Assembly: GCA_964023275.1 (NCBI GenBank)
Contig: OZ029927.1
Location: forward strand, 6,713,062-6,777,061
DNA length: 64,000 bases
Source: Norana najaformis
Lineage: Eukaryota > Annelida > Clitellata > Crassiclitellata > Hormogastridae
Direction: 5' to 3'
Below the pieces are notes generated by a model that saw only the letters and a list, made by a program, of their open reading frames with translations, made no database searches and was not told where the DNA came from. This document shows, piece after piece, positions 46,101 through 54,153 of this stretch. Each line of letters begins with the position of its first letter. Within the stretch, counting starts at the first letter, position 1. Both the position numbers and the translations under genes were made by a program.

Positions 46101-46323
46101 TATTCTGTGGGGGCCTTCAGAGGAAGAGGCCAAGTTTGTTGCGATGACTGACAAGCGTGAGACATCATTCCGAGTGTGGCTTGAGGTAGCCAGGTGCCGG
46201 ATGGCTTCGGAGCTCGTTTTGCAACTTGAGAGGCACAACTTAGAGCTGGCAAATCAAGCAAAGTTTCTGTGCAGGGTAACAGAGCATTCACTTCTTGGTG
46301 TCACCAAATTACTCTTTGAGTGA
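27142..46323 (+). CDS. Peak1-like: PEAK1/PRAG1-family scaffold pseudokinase (5 exons)
   Basis: PEAK-family proteins are catalytically inactive kinases that dimerise through helices flanking the pseudokinase fold and recruit SH2, PTB and SH3 adaptors at the actin cytoskeleton. Exons 27142-29563, 30012-30319, 37387-37501, 43313-44094 and 45454-46323 join in frame (phases 1, 0, 1, 0) to 1,498 codons plus stop, within the family size range. The N terminus starts MSANVCDHF with an HxW...CxxC motif (H12, W14, C19, C22) seen at the same place in PEAK1 and PRAG1. A long disordered Ser/Lys-rich region follows, then a polyproline run (about 821-828). Tyrosine motifs suited to SH2 binding are Y262, Y439 (LYEDI), Y1000 (LYEL), Y1022 (TYEDI) and Y1075 (YYLEP). 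The dimerisation helix starts at about 1140, the pseudokinase spans about 1165-1430 with an FILWGP signature, and the C-terminal helices run about 1435-1498. The HRD-equivalent reads VLRL, so catalysis is not expected. Confidence 0.9.
29600..29745 (+). mobile_element. tRNA-derived SINE, family A, in PEAK-like intron 1
   Basis: GGGGTTCGAATCCCTGCTGG (B box) is followed by ACAGAAAGATATTTCAAGAT and GAGTACATTAGCTGCACACT. It occupies much of the 448-bp intron, starting about 35 bases after the donor. Confidence 0.6.
30012..30319 (+). CDS. Peak1-like: PEAK-like exon 2 (polyproline)
   Basis: The exon is 308 bp, with acceptor GTCTTCATTTAG and donor AAG/GTACAA. It enters with the split Ser codon, then KAPRKMM and a proline run (PPPMAPPPPPPPP), a candidate SH3/WW/EVH1 ligand. 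It ends in phase 0 after STELK. A basic Ser-rich stretch near its end reads LPRKSSSSSS. Confidence 0.85.
31455..31570 (-). mobile_element. LINE tail, family D
   Basis: The plus strand shows the reversed tail: ATCTAATCTAATGACTTCTA, then TAGCACCGTTATCAAAATGC and CACTTCAAGTGAAACC, the complement of the tail at 36.6 kb. Confidence 0.5.
31745..31938. repeat. (GTAT)n microsatellite in PEAK-like intron 2
   Basis: GTAT units with GCAT and GTTT variants. Confidence 0.9.
32835..33290 (-). mobile_element. LINE 3' end, family D, expanded by a 15-bp repeat
   Basis: The minus strand reads SSEPFKSKLKTHLF, then a long run of QPHLF/HPHLF pentapeptides, then AYPP and a stop. In a related copy (15 kb) LKTRLF is followed within a few residues by the end. 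A 15-bp tandem repeat therefore expanded inside the retrotransposon remnant (see 32881-33199). Confidence 0.55.
32881..33199. repeat. 15-bp tandem array in a LINE remnant
   Basis: About 21 copies of GATGAGGTTGAAACA or GATGAGGATGAAACA, with two GAAAAAACA variants (about 32930 and 33083) that reveal a duplicated block of about 150 bp. Confidence 0.92.
33380..33428. repeat. (CA)n microsatellite
   Basis: ACACACAC with a few G substitutions. Confidence 0.95.
33549..33730. repeat. (CTGTCT/CTCT)n tract
   Basis: CTCTGTCTCTGCCTCACTC blocks are repeated about every 66 bp within a CTGT background. Confidence 0.9.
34012..34470 (-). mobile_element. LINE 3' end, family D
   Basis: The minus strand reads CTGGCTTCCTGTTCAGCAAG and continues with strong nucleotide similarity to 13420-13590, then into the family tail. 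It lies inside PEAK-like intron 2. Confidence 0.5.
35353..35545 (-). mobile_element. tRNA-derived SINE, family C, copy 2
   Basis: TAATGACTACGCATCAGCTG, GTCAAGGACTTCCTCAAGC, GGCTCGAACCCGTACTCTG, GCATTCTAACCAGTCGGCTT. It is inserted in PEAK-like intron 2. Confidence 0.6.
35881..35916. repeat. (AT)n microsatellite
   Basis: Pure AT dinucleotides, followed by ACATACATAC. Confidence 0.95.
35932..36345 (-). mobile_element. LINE 3' end, family E
   Basis: The minus strand encodes AAQSRSFAYVGPTCWNRLP and LPLSVFRRRLRLY, the conserved C-terminal tail of a common marine-invertebrate non-LTR element. The 3' end carries GGCGCTTTATAAATCTCAG and an (ATTACA)n tail at 35936-35955. A second copy lies at 58000-58530. 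Confidence 0.6.
36560..36722 (+). mobile_element. LINE tail, family D
   Basis: The segment CGACCGGGCTCTCCAACGG then GCCTTGTGCATTATGATAAT and CTATAGAAGTCATTAGATT matches the tail at 15285-15395, ending in an (ATTAG)n microsatellite. Confidence 0.5.
37278..37341. repeat. (GT)n microsatellite near PEAK-like exon 3
   Basis: GTGTGTCT-type repeat ending about 45 bp before the exon 3 acceptor. Confidence 0.95.
37387..37501 (+). CDS. Peak1-like: PEAK-like exon 3
   Basis: This 115-bp exon follows acceptor TTGTGATGTAG and ends at donor GAAG/GTGATT. It reads VAAGAVGLRQLDSAAKHA and continues to LLIAPEE. Its last base combines with exon 4 to make a Gly codon, which restores the frame. A (GT)n microsatellite ends about 45 bp upstream of the acceptor. 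Confidence 0.75.
37850..37980. repeat. (GAT/GAC)n triplet-rich stretch
   Basis: GATGATGATTGATGGTGAC-type units. Confidence 0.75.
38000..39000. other. PEAK-like intron 3, nothing recognised
   Basis: Mostly unique AT-rich sequence. A retroelement-like tail (GCGCCATTTTGGCATCTCGAG at about 38176) may be present. Confidence 0.3.
39020..39408. repeat. 17-bp tandem array in PEAK-like intron 3
   Basis: About 20 copies of CGCTCCTCACTTGAAGG and variants (GTTCCTCACTTGAAGG). The last copies are the most uniform, and an internal duplication includes the GAGGGGGTTCCTCACTTTAA variant twice. Confidence 0.9.
40058..40121. repeat. (GA)n microsatellite
   Basis: About 30 pure GA units. Confidence 0.95.
40228..40415 (-). 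mobile_element. tRNA-derived SINE, family C, copy 3
   Basis: TAATGACGAAGCATCAATTG, AAGAACTTGCTCAAGGTCC, GGCTCAAACTCATACTCTCC, GAGCACTCTAACCAATTGG. It is inserted in PEAK-like intron 3. Confidence 0.6.
41075..41315 (+). mobile_element. tRNA-derived SINE, family A (left of an inverted pair)
   Basis: Reads GTGGACTGTCAGCCCAGAGG, GATTCAAATCC (B box), AGAAAGATGTATCAAGATTT, then GCTGAGGCTAAGAAAGTGAG. It is tail-to-tail with the next copy. Confidence 0.6.
41316..41560 (-). mobile_element. tRNA-derived SINE, family A (right of an inverted pair)
   Basis: Reversed copy: GTCTGAAGTGTTAACATCTT, GAAATGTCTTTCTGCCCTTG, then GTTGACAGTCCAACACTC and TAACCATTGGACCACGG. Confidence 0.6.
41561..43040. other. PEAK-like intron 3, nothing recognised
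   Basis: Unique AT-rich sequence with a short (GT)n at about 41917 and a Leu/Cys-rich shadow frame. No exon is supported. Confidence 0.3.
43045..43161. repeat. Direct repeat left of PEAK-like exon 4 (TE fragment)
   Basis: The block starting AAACAACAGGTGCAG and passing GGAAGCCACTTGTAACTTTT to ACCAAAACAATGAAAAG is repeated at 44709-44821 with few differences. Both belong to a retroelement remnant. Confidence 0.75.
43313..44094 (+). CDS. Peak1-like: PEAK-like exon 4 (tyrosine motifs, dimerisation helix, start of pseudokinase)
   Basis: The exon is 782 bp, with acceptor ATGTCTGTGTAG. It carries LYELVS, TYEDIDIY and GYYLEPV motifs, then an amphipathic helix (about MADLVVNMLYHLTDRLYSSY) corresponding to the N-terminal dimerisation helix, then FWTDFELLDF and the first strands of the pseudokinase. 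It ends ...SGCILM at ATG/GCAAGT, a GC donor. The nearest GT donor, four bases on, gives the wrong phase for every visible acceptor of exon 5. Confidence 0.87.
44250..44500 (+). mobile_element. LINE C-terminal remnant in intron 4
   Basis: Plus-strand reading LPMIWNDLPLSVRSA then SSFKW and LKTFYF fits the WNxLP...FKxxLKT pattern of LINE C termini, with stops. Confidence 0.4.
44709..44821. repeat. Direct repeat right of PEAK-like exon 4 (TE fragment)
   Basis: Same sequence and orientation as 43045-43161, about 1.66 kb away, with exon 4 between the two copies. Confidence 0.75.
45454..46323 (+). CDS. Peak1-like: PEAK-like exon 5 (pseudokinase core, C-terminal helices)
   Basis: The exon has 289 codons and then TGA, after acceptor GAAATTTTAG. 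It begins VARK, aligning with the beta3 VAxK lysine strand. Later segments align with PRAG1/PEAK1: a helix LVQVLNSLLYLRD, a catalytic-loop position without HRD (VLRLSSEDVIM), no DFG, a helix DDVTQLLFRML, the signature FILWGP, and C-terminal helices ending TKLLFE close to the family end. Confidence 0.9.
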   Translation: MARKSQGSSFSLEPMHANVISPLVCFTMTASDLESLNGDSQRRLSTEETSMMPRSATVAVLLCSDVATLDDFWTREHDKALSESTTVAFEQSVCHCLVQVLNSLLYLRDSGCTVLRLSSEDVIMALLSDSRWHPLVKPSVMTFDICSDHDSAFLGDDVTQLLFRMLRIELGKTDRPETKVVLPRTRYSRGLQRVLRLLVPPRTWEGLETGRNLLEFILWGPSEEEAKFVAMTDKRETSFRVWLEVARCRMASELVLQLERHNLELANQAKFLCRVTEHSLLGVTKLLFE

Positions 46324-47384
46324 TCACCCAGCTTAGTTTGTGAGTCCTAGTTATGATTACATTATGAGGGATAAAAATTACATGGAGGATTCTGTGAAAT
46401 TGGCAAATATAGTATGACGTTTTCATTTGCTGGTGACACCTAGTGTCAGTTTTTGCAACTGTTCCCTGAGTCTCCATAATCATCAGAGTTGCAAATGTAT
46501 GTCTGTCATGATCTTCCTGTAGTTCTTGAGGCAGATGGCTGGTTTTGTGCTGTTTAACCTTCCTCTGAGACAGTTGCAAACACTGACGTCCGGTGCCACC
46601 GGTGTATGAAGATGTCTGAATCGTAGAAATCATACCATTCTGCAGAATCCGTCATTATCACTACTGAAGATTCAGATTGATTTTTATGCAAACATAACAC
46701 GGTTATAATTAATATTATTATGTGTGCTATTATTAATATTCGTATAGCATCTATGTATTTTGAGATCTATGAATTGAAGGCCTTTGACAGTGTTGTACAA
46801 TCTGCTCAGTTTTCTTCAGTTTATGCGAGACTTACAAGGGGTGGCTTTCAAGTGGTTATGAATGCATTTGATCTACCCTTGACATGTGATAGATTATATG
46901 GCTGTTTCTGTTATGTGTTTCTGTAAAATATTAATGTTGCATGTTTGTAAATGTTGTAAAAATGCTTACAGGTTCAACTTGTTGCTGTAACGTGATTGGT
47001 GTTTATTGTTGCTATTGGGAGAATTTAGGTATGATGCTGATGTACAATTTTTCATCTGTGTGTCTTTACATGTTGTGTTTTGAAGTTATTTACTGCAAAT
47101 GTTAAAACAATCAATGTCTCTGACTACTGTGTGTTTGTGCAGTCATGTCAATCGTGTCAGACGTCAAACTTCTGTTGCACGAGGCGTAAGAAGTAGTCGA
47201 GCATTTTGAAGGGCTGTGGTTGACCAGAATGCAGTGTAAACCTATAAGCAGTGGCACTGACGTTGAAATTCAATCTGTCCTGTAGCAACGAAAAGACTTT
47301 CCAACGGGGCAGTACGATCGTGCTTCAAGTGTTGGCGATAGTCCTTGTGAAGGAATTCTTTGCCTTTGCAGTCTTGAACAGTTT
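46324..47384 (+). other. Probable 3' UTR of the PEAK-like gene
   Basis: AT-rich, no AATAAA before 47530, no repeats recognised. Assigned by position only. Confidence 0.4.
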
Positions 47385-47552
47385 GCCTTTTGCAGCATGG
47401 TACTGCACTGGGTCCGTTTTCCAGCGATTGTGGGTTTGAACCTGCTGAAGGAACTCTGTGTAACAACCCTGGTTACTTGTCTTGCACCTCAGATTCAGAT
47501 TGACCAACCTCAAGGACACAATAAGTGCCAATAAATAAATGAATAAAATAAT
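47385..47552 (+). mobile_element. SINE, family B, with AATAAA-rich tail
   Basis: GGGTTTGAACCTGCTGAAGG, ACTCTGTGTAACAACCC, CACCTCAGATTCAGATTGAC, then (AATA)n. It lies in the probable 3' end of the PEAK-like gene. Confidence 0.5.
47530..47535 (+). terminator. AATAAA, possible poly(A) signal of the PEAK-like gene
   Basis: This is the first canonical AATAAA downstream of the stop codon at 46323, followed by further AATAAA-like repeats to about 47552. It lies in the A-rich tail of a SINE, so the 3' UTR would be about 1.2 kb with a SINE-supplied signal. This assignment is inference. Confidence 0.35.
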
Positions 47553-47899
47553 GGTGAAAAGAGAATTGCAAAAGCTGAAGAACAACAGAAAGTTGTGCCA
47601 GCAATAAGATTTCATCGTGCAAATGTCAGGAATGTGGAAGCGAGAATTTATAGATGTTATCTGCATGTCCATAAAATGACATCAACGCTAAGACTGCAAT
47701 TAGAGTTGACTTAGCTAAGGCATTGGCAGAAAAAACTTGAAATTTATTAGCAAGATACTTGATTGCTTTTTACATTAATTTACTAAACCCTCCAAGTTTA
47801 GCCAAGCAGCACACGCTCAGTACCTCATGTGTTTCGTTCCAGTACTCACAGTACAAGTGAGTAGCAAGTACAAGTATGTTACATCCTGTTATGCATACA

Positions 47900-48240
47900 T
47901 ACAAGCATGCTTACCCATCCATGCATCATATATACCTATGAACATATACATACATCATGCATGTGTATGAATATACATACATGCATATATACATATATGC
48001 ATACATATACATAGGCCTATTTACATCATAAATGCATACATAGGCCTACACACATACTCTTAGTGGGCAGAGATATGGAGATCTAAATATACAATGGAGA
48101 GTCCGGCAAACCATTGTACCTCATTATGTTTGTAGGCCGATGTGGCGAAGCTCAGATTGTTCATTAGGTGCACATTTGAATGTGGTATATATATATAATC
48201 ATACATATACATCATACATATACATCATACATATATATAC
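47900..48240. repeat. ATAC/ATGC-rich degenerate microsatellite
   Basis: CATACATACATGCATATATAC-like sequence in two patches (47900-48060 and 48185-48240). Confidence 0.7.
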
Positions 48241-48259
48241 GAATGAGAGGGCGTCCAGG

Positions 48260-48930
48260 CAAAAGTCTAATCAGTGCGCTCCAGAGTGACAGGCGAAACA
48301 AATACTGGCTGTTTCTGGCTGGCTCTGCTGATCCGACAAGGTTCGGGCCCACCCTGTTGTAAGACCGCAATAGTGGGAAGATAACAGGTTGCGCGGAACT
48401 CTGGTAAGTCCTGTTCGTGTTAAATAAATAAATAAATAATAGTTCTGTGTAAAACGAACTGCAAAGCTACGGAATCTTACCCAAATGGTCCCTTCGAGAA
48501 GCAAGTCTGTCTAATCGCTGGTAAAGTACTGACTTGTCGGTGCGCTCCCGGGCGAGTCATAATTCAGAGACCGGCTGAGAAGCCTTCGATTTCAAAGTTA
48601 GGGCCCCACCCTGTTGCGAGGTCGCTATACGGTCTGATTCCCGATATCGGCGTGATAAGATGGCTGTGCGAAACTCGCATCTCTGAGAGTGAATCTGGCC
48701 CGAAGCGCTTAATCGGTCAGACGGTCTGAATCTTCGCAGTGGGAAACTATAGGTCTGCTTGAATGTAAGGGTTAGCGCTACAGAATTTACCCGCCAGTGC
48801 TGTTCGAGCAGTGGGCGGCTCAGCGAGTCATAGCCGCTGATTCGGATACCGCGTCAAAATGAGCCGATTTCATGGGACGGGCCCACCTTGTTGTGAGATC
48901 GCTAGACGATCTGATTCCCCGATTTAGGTA
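48260..48930. repeat. Three diverged tandem units of about 255-275 bp
   Basis: The block GGGCCCACCCTGTTGT-AGA occurs at about 48347, 48602 and 48878 with following text similar to CGCTATACGGTCTGATTCCC in the last two. The preceding parts (GTGCGCTCC...) are also related. A source element is not recognised. Confidence 0.55.
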
Positions 48931-49263
48931 AATGAACGTGCTTAGAACAAGTATTGTTTTAAGCACGTACCTAAATCCATATTGCTTCGTTCCAACCCAA
49001 TCCCAACCAAATGAGGTCAGGAACAAATGCCAACAGATGATTCTTCTGTCCTATTAATCAATTTCAGCTGGGCGTGCACATCATTTTAATAATTATTTCC
49101 AGAAGCGGTTCTATTGAAAAATGTCTGCACAAATCAACCTACAGTCGAAGCGGTGTTGATGCTGATAGCAATCAAATGAGCTTCGCTGAAACGCAGTCAT
49201 TCTAGCCCAGCGCATACATATTATATTGAGTATTTCGGAGTAACTATTACCTGTTCTTATATA

Positions 49264-49318
49264 GTTCTAGCAAAGATCTTAGAGTCTTAGTCTAAGACTC
49301 TAAGATCTTTGGTTCTAG
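49264..49318. mobile_element. 41-bp perfect palindrome flanked by 7-bp direct repeats
   Basis: Positions 49271-49290 and 49292-49311 are perfect reverse complements around a single T at 49291. The sequence GTTCTAG sits immediately before (49264-49270) and after (49312-49318), like a target-site duplication around a hairpin insertion. Confidence 0.85.
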
Positions 49319-49702
49319 TAGCAGACCATCGGTTCAGGCTAAAAGGACGATCATCTTATCTACTCTGATGTTGCAGTTGCTTATCTTAAAACACAGGCTT
49401 ACTCTGCCTTATAACCTTACTTTACACTTACCTTACCTGAACTTATCAGAACTGAACTTACCTGTTTGCCTTGCCTTACTTCACTTTAGAAATTGATACG
49501 AGGTTCACTTTGGCTGTTAGAGTGGTCTAGATCACTGGTGGGTTTTGTTTAATTTTCCACGTAGGATGATTTAACTATCTTTCTGATCGTAAGTACTTTC
49601 TACACTTGCTCTAACGATCTCCCCTAAACACGATCACATAACCCCTGTTCTCAAATCACTTCCTGTGAATACCTGAACGAATAGAGTACAAAGTGCTTTC
49701 AT

Positions 49703-50125
49703 TCATCTGCAATCTGAGGCGAGGTTTGAAGCAGTGTAGAAAACGTTGTCGGACCGTGTCTGCTGCCAAACCAGTCGAACTCGGGTGACCGAACCATCCA
49801 GCAAAAGGGGCGAATCACCCAACCCTGTGAACGAACACACCAGCACAGTGGCCGAATCATCCTGGCCGCGGACGTGCAACTTGAACTGATTTGAAACATA
49901 AGATCCAGATGGAGTTTCGACAGGTGATCCGGTGGAGCACAAACTCGATCTGGTTGGACGACCAGCAATCGAGAGTGTTCCACTGCCGTTGGCAACAGAT
50001 ATGGCGCCTATGATGCCAGTCACGCCATCGAGGGTAACTCCAACACGATCCTCAGCACGGCATATTGTTCTTCTCCGACGGATGATCCCCCGCCGGGAAG
50101 CAACTGGCGCGTCGACGTCGGCCTA
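49703..50125 (-). CDS. Unidentified open frame, possible exon
   Basis: About 140 codons are open between a TAG (about 50126-50128) and a TGA at 49703-49705. Composition is protein-like (Gly, Ser, Thr, Val rich, alternating hydrophobic/polar) without low-complexity runs. Segments include LDGVTGIIGAISVANGSG, SNQFKLHVRGQDDSATVLV and GSVTRVRLVWQQ. There is no clear start codon context or splice pair, and I do not recognise a family. It lies immediately downstream of the broken receptor fragment on the same strand but shows no similarity to the intact receptor. Confidence 0.22.
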
Positions 50126-50450
50126 ATGTCGACGGGTTATGACCGTTAACAGAGATGAATCTTGTGGTAAGCGACTAAGTTCCTCTGATGGAATTTTTGG
50201 AACCAGAGGGCATGACTCTCTCCTATAGACTCAGAAGGGAGGGGTCATGACGAGCGGGCCCTCTGGACCCGACAATGCTCTGTTGTCTTCCCCCGAGTCG
50301 GTGATGGCTTACTTGGGGGATTATGGCGGGGTTTGAATTCGGGAAAAGTTTTGCTAAGATTGGCTGCGTTCCGAGGTTTTGACAGGCGAAAACTTCGGCT
50401 GGAAGTTGGAAAACATTGGATGGAAAAGGCTTCGATGCACAGTCATCTCA

Positions 50451-50657
50451 TCAATCGTCGAATGTGTCACAGAGCTCGTCGCAGTAACAGTTCGACTTCA
50501 GCGTGTCCAAGGTCGTTGATTCGCAAGACCACAGCTGTAGTACTCCGGACATTCTGACACTGGATAGTCGGGCGATCTCTCGAATCCCACCCTCAGCCCG
50601 GAGACTTTCCCCACTAAGGCCAGAGGAAGAAACGGAAAACCAGAAATGCAAATTCAT
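50451..50657 (-). pseudogene. Fragment of a paralogous SMB-type receptor (broken)
   Basis: From ATG 50657 the frame runs through a hydrophobic start (MNLHFWFSVSSSG) to NCYCDELCDTFDD, which aligns with NCYCDDLCSAYDD of the intact receptor 3.7 kb to the right on the same strand. Where the intact gene has the next two Cys codons this copy has two TGA stops, and similarity is lost beyond. It is most simply a truncated duplicate. A first exon with an unrecognised donor is less likely. Only the signal-like part and half of the somatomedin-B-like motif remain. Confidence 0.55.
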
Positions 50658-50789
50658 CAGAGCCGTTGAACCCACAATCAGAAGACAGAATTTAATCTCT
50701 CGACTGTTAAGATTAAACGGTTCTCGCGCCTTCACATCGATCGCTTCTCCGCCATAATAATCTACTATCGTCAAATGAAAAAGCGACAC

Positions 50790-53700
50790 ATCTTTACAGC
50801 GGCCTCAATAGGACATGCAATTATACCTAAATTCTTACATAATGTCACTATTGTTAGCAGACACTGATCTCCAGTCTCTTCCTTGTTCTACGCAAAGTTG
50901 ATGTCTGCTATAAACACTGATGAACACAAAATGTCTGGAGATATGTCTCTGTTTTTTCAATAAAACGCAGTCCGATTGTGAGCCTTCAGTCGACACTACT
51001 ATGGCGTTAATTTATGCCACCAAAAATATAGGTCTAAGTAATCGCTCTTACTTTCCAGGCATTTCTATCGTTTTGTAGTCCCTGTAGCTACATCGTGACT
51101 ACAATTAACCGGCCAGTGGCGGTAGCTGAACCGAACGCTACGTCGGTGCCTTGTGCTGTTCCACTAGCACCGATCCATTACAGTATAACATTTGCGTCTA
51201 TAGACTCCCCTAGAAATAACTTTCTACTGCCAAAAAATGCATTAAATAATTATTTAATATGTCAAGAACCTGTTTTCAGTTCTTTTTACATCAATGAGAG
51301 CAAATTACGTGTCTGATAGCAGCTAATATCAGTCGCTAACAGAACGACATAAATGTCTACTTCTGACGGACATTCATTGAGTCTGGAACTTGAAACTGTT
51401 AGGGATGCTGTTTGGGATTTATGATGCACTCTTAACAGTTAATGTCTGAAAACAGCAGACACTACTGTAGCCAGAGAGATGTTAAATCGGCCATCTATTA
51501 AATCAAGAGCAACAGTAAACCGAAATTACAGACATCTGAATTTTTATACATGAAACCTTACGTGCTACTAATAATGCGTCAGTAATACATCCTAAAATGT
51601 CATTAGCCCCTCTTAATTAATTCAGGGTTGTTACTATTGTATTACAGGCGGCTTCTTTATAGACAAACCATCTATGCCTCAGTGACCGTCGGTAGGCAAA
51701 TCCAGCGAACGGAGACACCCCCCGCACGAGTCACAATTAATGGCAAGAAAAACGATTTGTCAGTTTCACGTGACGCACCAGCTTAGGATTCGAACCCGTT
51801 ACCTGGATTCAATATTGGCGTCAACTTATCTCCGATTTTGCTTGGACCCAGGTAGGCTTTCGACTACCTCCTTCTTCCCTCTCCTCCCATTTTGTAGAGG
51901 TTAATGGGTTCGCTGAATGACGAAAGCTGTTCATGCGAGTCAAACCCCGCTGCCCCATTCAGGGTGTTAAATGGTGGAACCAATGAGCTGGCTCAAACCA
52001 TAACAACCGTAGCGCATCAGTTGCGAGTGCACGAGTTGATGACTCGTAAAAACTGTCAAGTTTTTGTCGACCGTTGCAAATGTGAGGGGTTGTTTTGAAA
52101 TTATTTATGATATTCAGGCTATAAATTATCAATCAGTCAAACAAAAAAATCAGGTCTTGTAATATTATAAGTAGAGTGCAACTGGCCGAGAGTTTCCAGT
52201 GTCTCACGCAAGATGTAGGCCTACGTCGTTCCAGGGAGAACGCAGCATATGAGAATGCAGCATATTAACCGGTGCTTATTTAGGGCATCTCCGCGATAAC
52301 TGAGTTCCTCGTTGAGCTGCGGTCCCTTTTCGAAATCGTTATCGTTAACTTGGCATTTCTCAGGCGTAAAGACATTCGGTTGTGGGAAGAGGCGCTCAAT
52401 CAAAAACATAGGCCTAATCATCATGGCAGGGCAGGGCAGGGCAGGGCAGGGTCAGGTTCGGTTCTGATTCTAATTCATAGGGTCAGGCAGGTAGACAGAC
52501 AGATAGACGGCTGCGGTGGATGTTGTTTTGGAATTGGAGCGGCGAGTGATAAGGAGAAGAGGGAGAGTCGATCGGGATGATATGATTTGTTGAACAGTAC
52601 GTTGTAGGTGCTTTTAAGTGCCAAGAAAGATTTTTACTGTAGGATCGTGTTTAGGTTTCCTGTGAAATGAAGACGGTTTCAGTATTCCGAAAATTGCCAA
52701 GTTTACATTATTTACCATTTGGTCTACATTTATGGGTTTTCACCGCTTCTATAGGAGGCCATTATCTGAGGCCAAACAGAACATTTAGGTCTAAGCACTC
52801 TACATTAAATTATTGCACATAAGACGGCAGCAGATTTAAATAGGCCTACTATACGTTCATTAGATTGTAATTAGTTGCTCCAAATGCATTGAATGCAACA
52901 TTGTAGGCTACAAAATGCTTAAGAAATCGACAGCATCTTCAAACCACGAAATCCTCTTAAGCGCAGCAGTTATAGACTAGAGGAATTAGAATAGTCTGGA
53001 TGACAGGGCCTGCTGTCTCAGTGAACATGACCAAGACAGTTAAGAAGGAGTTTCCTGGTGATGATCATGAAAAACTGTAAGAATGGTTCTCATACAGAAG
53101 AAAACTCTGTCGTAATCGTAAACTCAACATTTCTAAAGTTCTACTCGAAAGTTTGAGCGCTTGGCGCCAGCATATTAACAAGCGTTGCCTCAAATGGGTT
53201 TGTCCAGCGATAGATCAAAGATCTTCTCCATGAAGACCAAACTCCAGTTGCCAGAAGACCAGAGAGAGATTCAGTAGACAAGCTGTTACGGTGGGTTGTA
53301 TCCAGCGATGTGGGAAGGCAATGGATTGCATGGATCAGAGTAAGACTTCTTGCTGAGGTGGGGCTTGGGTTTTAAACGGAAAGCCTGAAAAGTGGTAGAT
53401 TGAATGGCTTAAGAAGGATGATTCTGGTTAAACGACTGGAGTGGTGGAGGAACAGAGAATTTGCGGAATTTTTTTAAAAAGAAGAGTCGGAGTTCGGAGA
53501 ACTTTGGATGCGTGTAGTCACTGAGGACGGGCAAACGTGAGGCAGGAGGACGATCTGGTTGAGCGGGGCGGTTGGAGGGCGAAAAGTTTACTAAGACTAG
53601 TGGATTAGAAACCTCTAAACGCGCGTGATTTAAATGGTGCACCTTAAAAAGATCCATAATGTAATTTGAAATGAGTCAGGCGAAATAGTAGATATTTTCA

Positions 53701-53970
53701 GAGCCTATTACCTGCCGATCTTTGATATTCAGTGGTGGATTCAAGGAGAAGATTCACCAGATTCGTTTAGCGTCTTTTGAAAGTAAACAGTCAAAGTTAA
53801 GTTGCCCTGTTCCGTTGTGAAATGTAGGGGAGGAGCTCATTCCCGCTCTTCGGCCTTTGATCCGGCAATGGATGAAAGCCAAGGTTTTGGACACAGAGCA
53901 GTAGCATTTGCTTACACCGGTACTAAATTCTGTCGCCTGGTGACAGAGACAAGTGCGCGCAAACAACTTG
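50790..53970. other. Intergenic, largely unrecognised
   Basis: AT-rich sequence with a reversed tRNA-like box near 51787 (GGATTCGAACCCGTTACC), a short (GCAGG)n at 52433-52453 and a possible LINE remnant near 53390-53660. No gene is supported. Confidence 0.35.
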
Positions 53971-53974
53971 ATCA

Positions 53975-54080
53975 ACTGCAGGGTTGATCGTTACAGAGTC
54001 TGCTCAGCAGATTCGAACCTGCAACGGTTAGATCAGTGGTCAAGCGTCCTACCGATAGACCACCGTGTCGCGCTGAAAGC
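53975..54080 (-). mobile_element. tRNA-like SINE head, family B
   Basis: The plus strand shows GTTACAGAGTCTGCTCAGCA, GATTCGAACCTGC and GGTTAGATCAGTGGTCAAGC, a reversed tRNA-like promoter region with both boxes, directly 3' of the receptor gene. Confidence 0.5.
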
Positions 54081-54127
54081 TGCTAAATGGCGCTACAAAA
54101 ATAACCAGATAGGCCTTCAAATCCAGC

Positions 54128-54133
54128 TTTAAT
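54128..54133 (-). terminator. ATTAAA variant poly(A) signal after the receptor gene
   Basis: ATTAAA on the minus strand begins about 20 bases after the receptor stop codon. It would give an unusually short 3' UTR. A SINE begins within 60 bp beyond it. Confidence 0.3.
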
Positions 54134-54153
54134 CAATCCTATTTACATAATTA

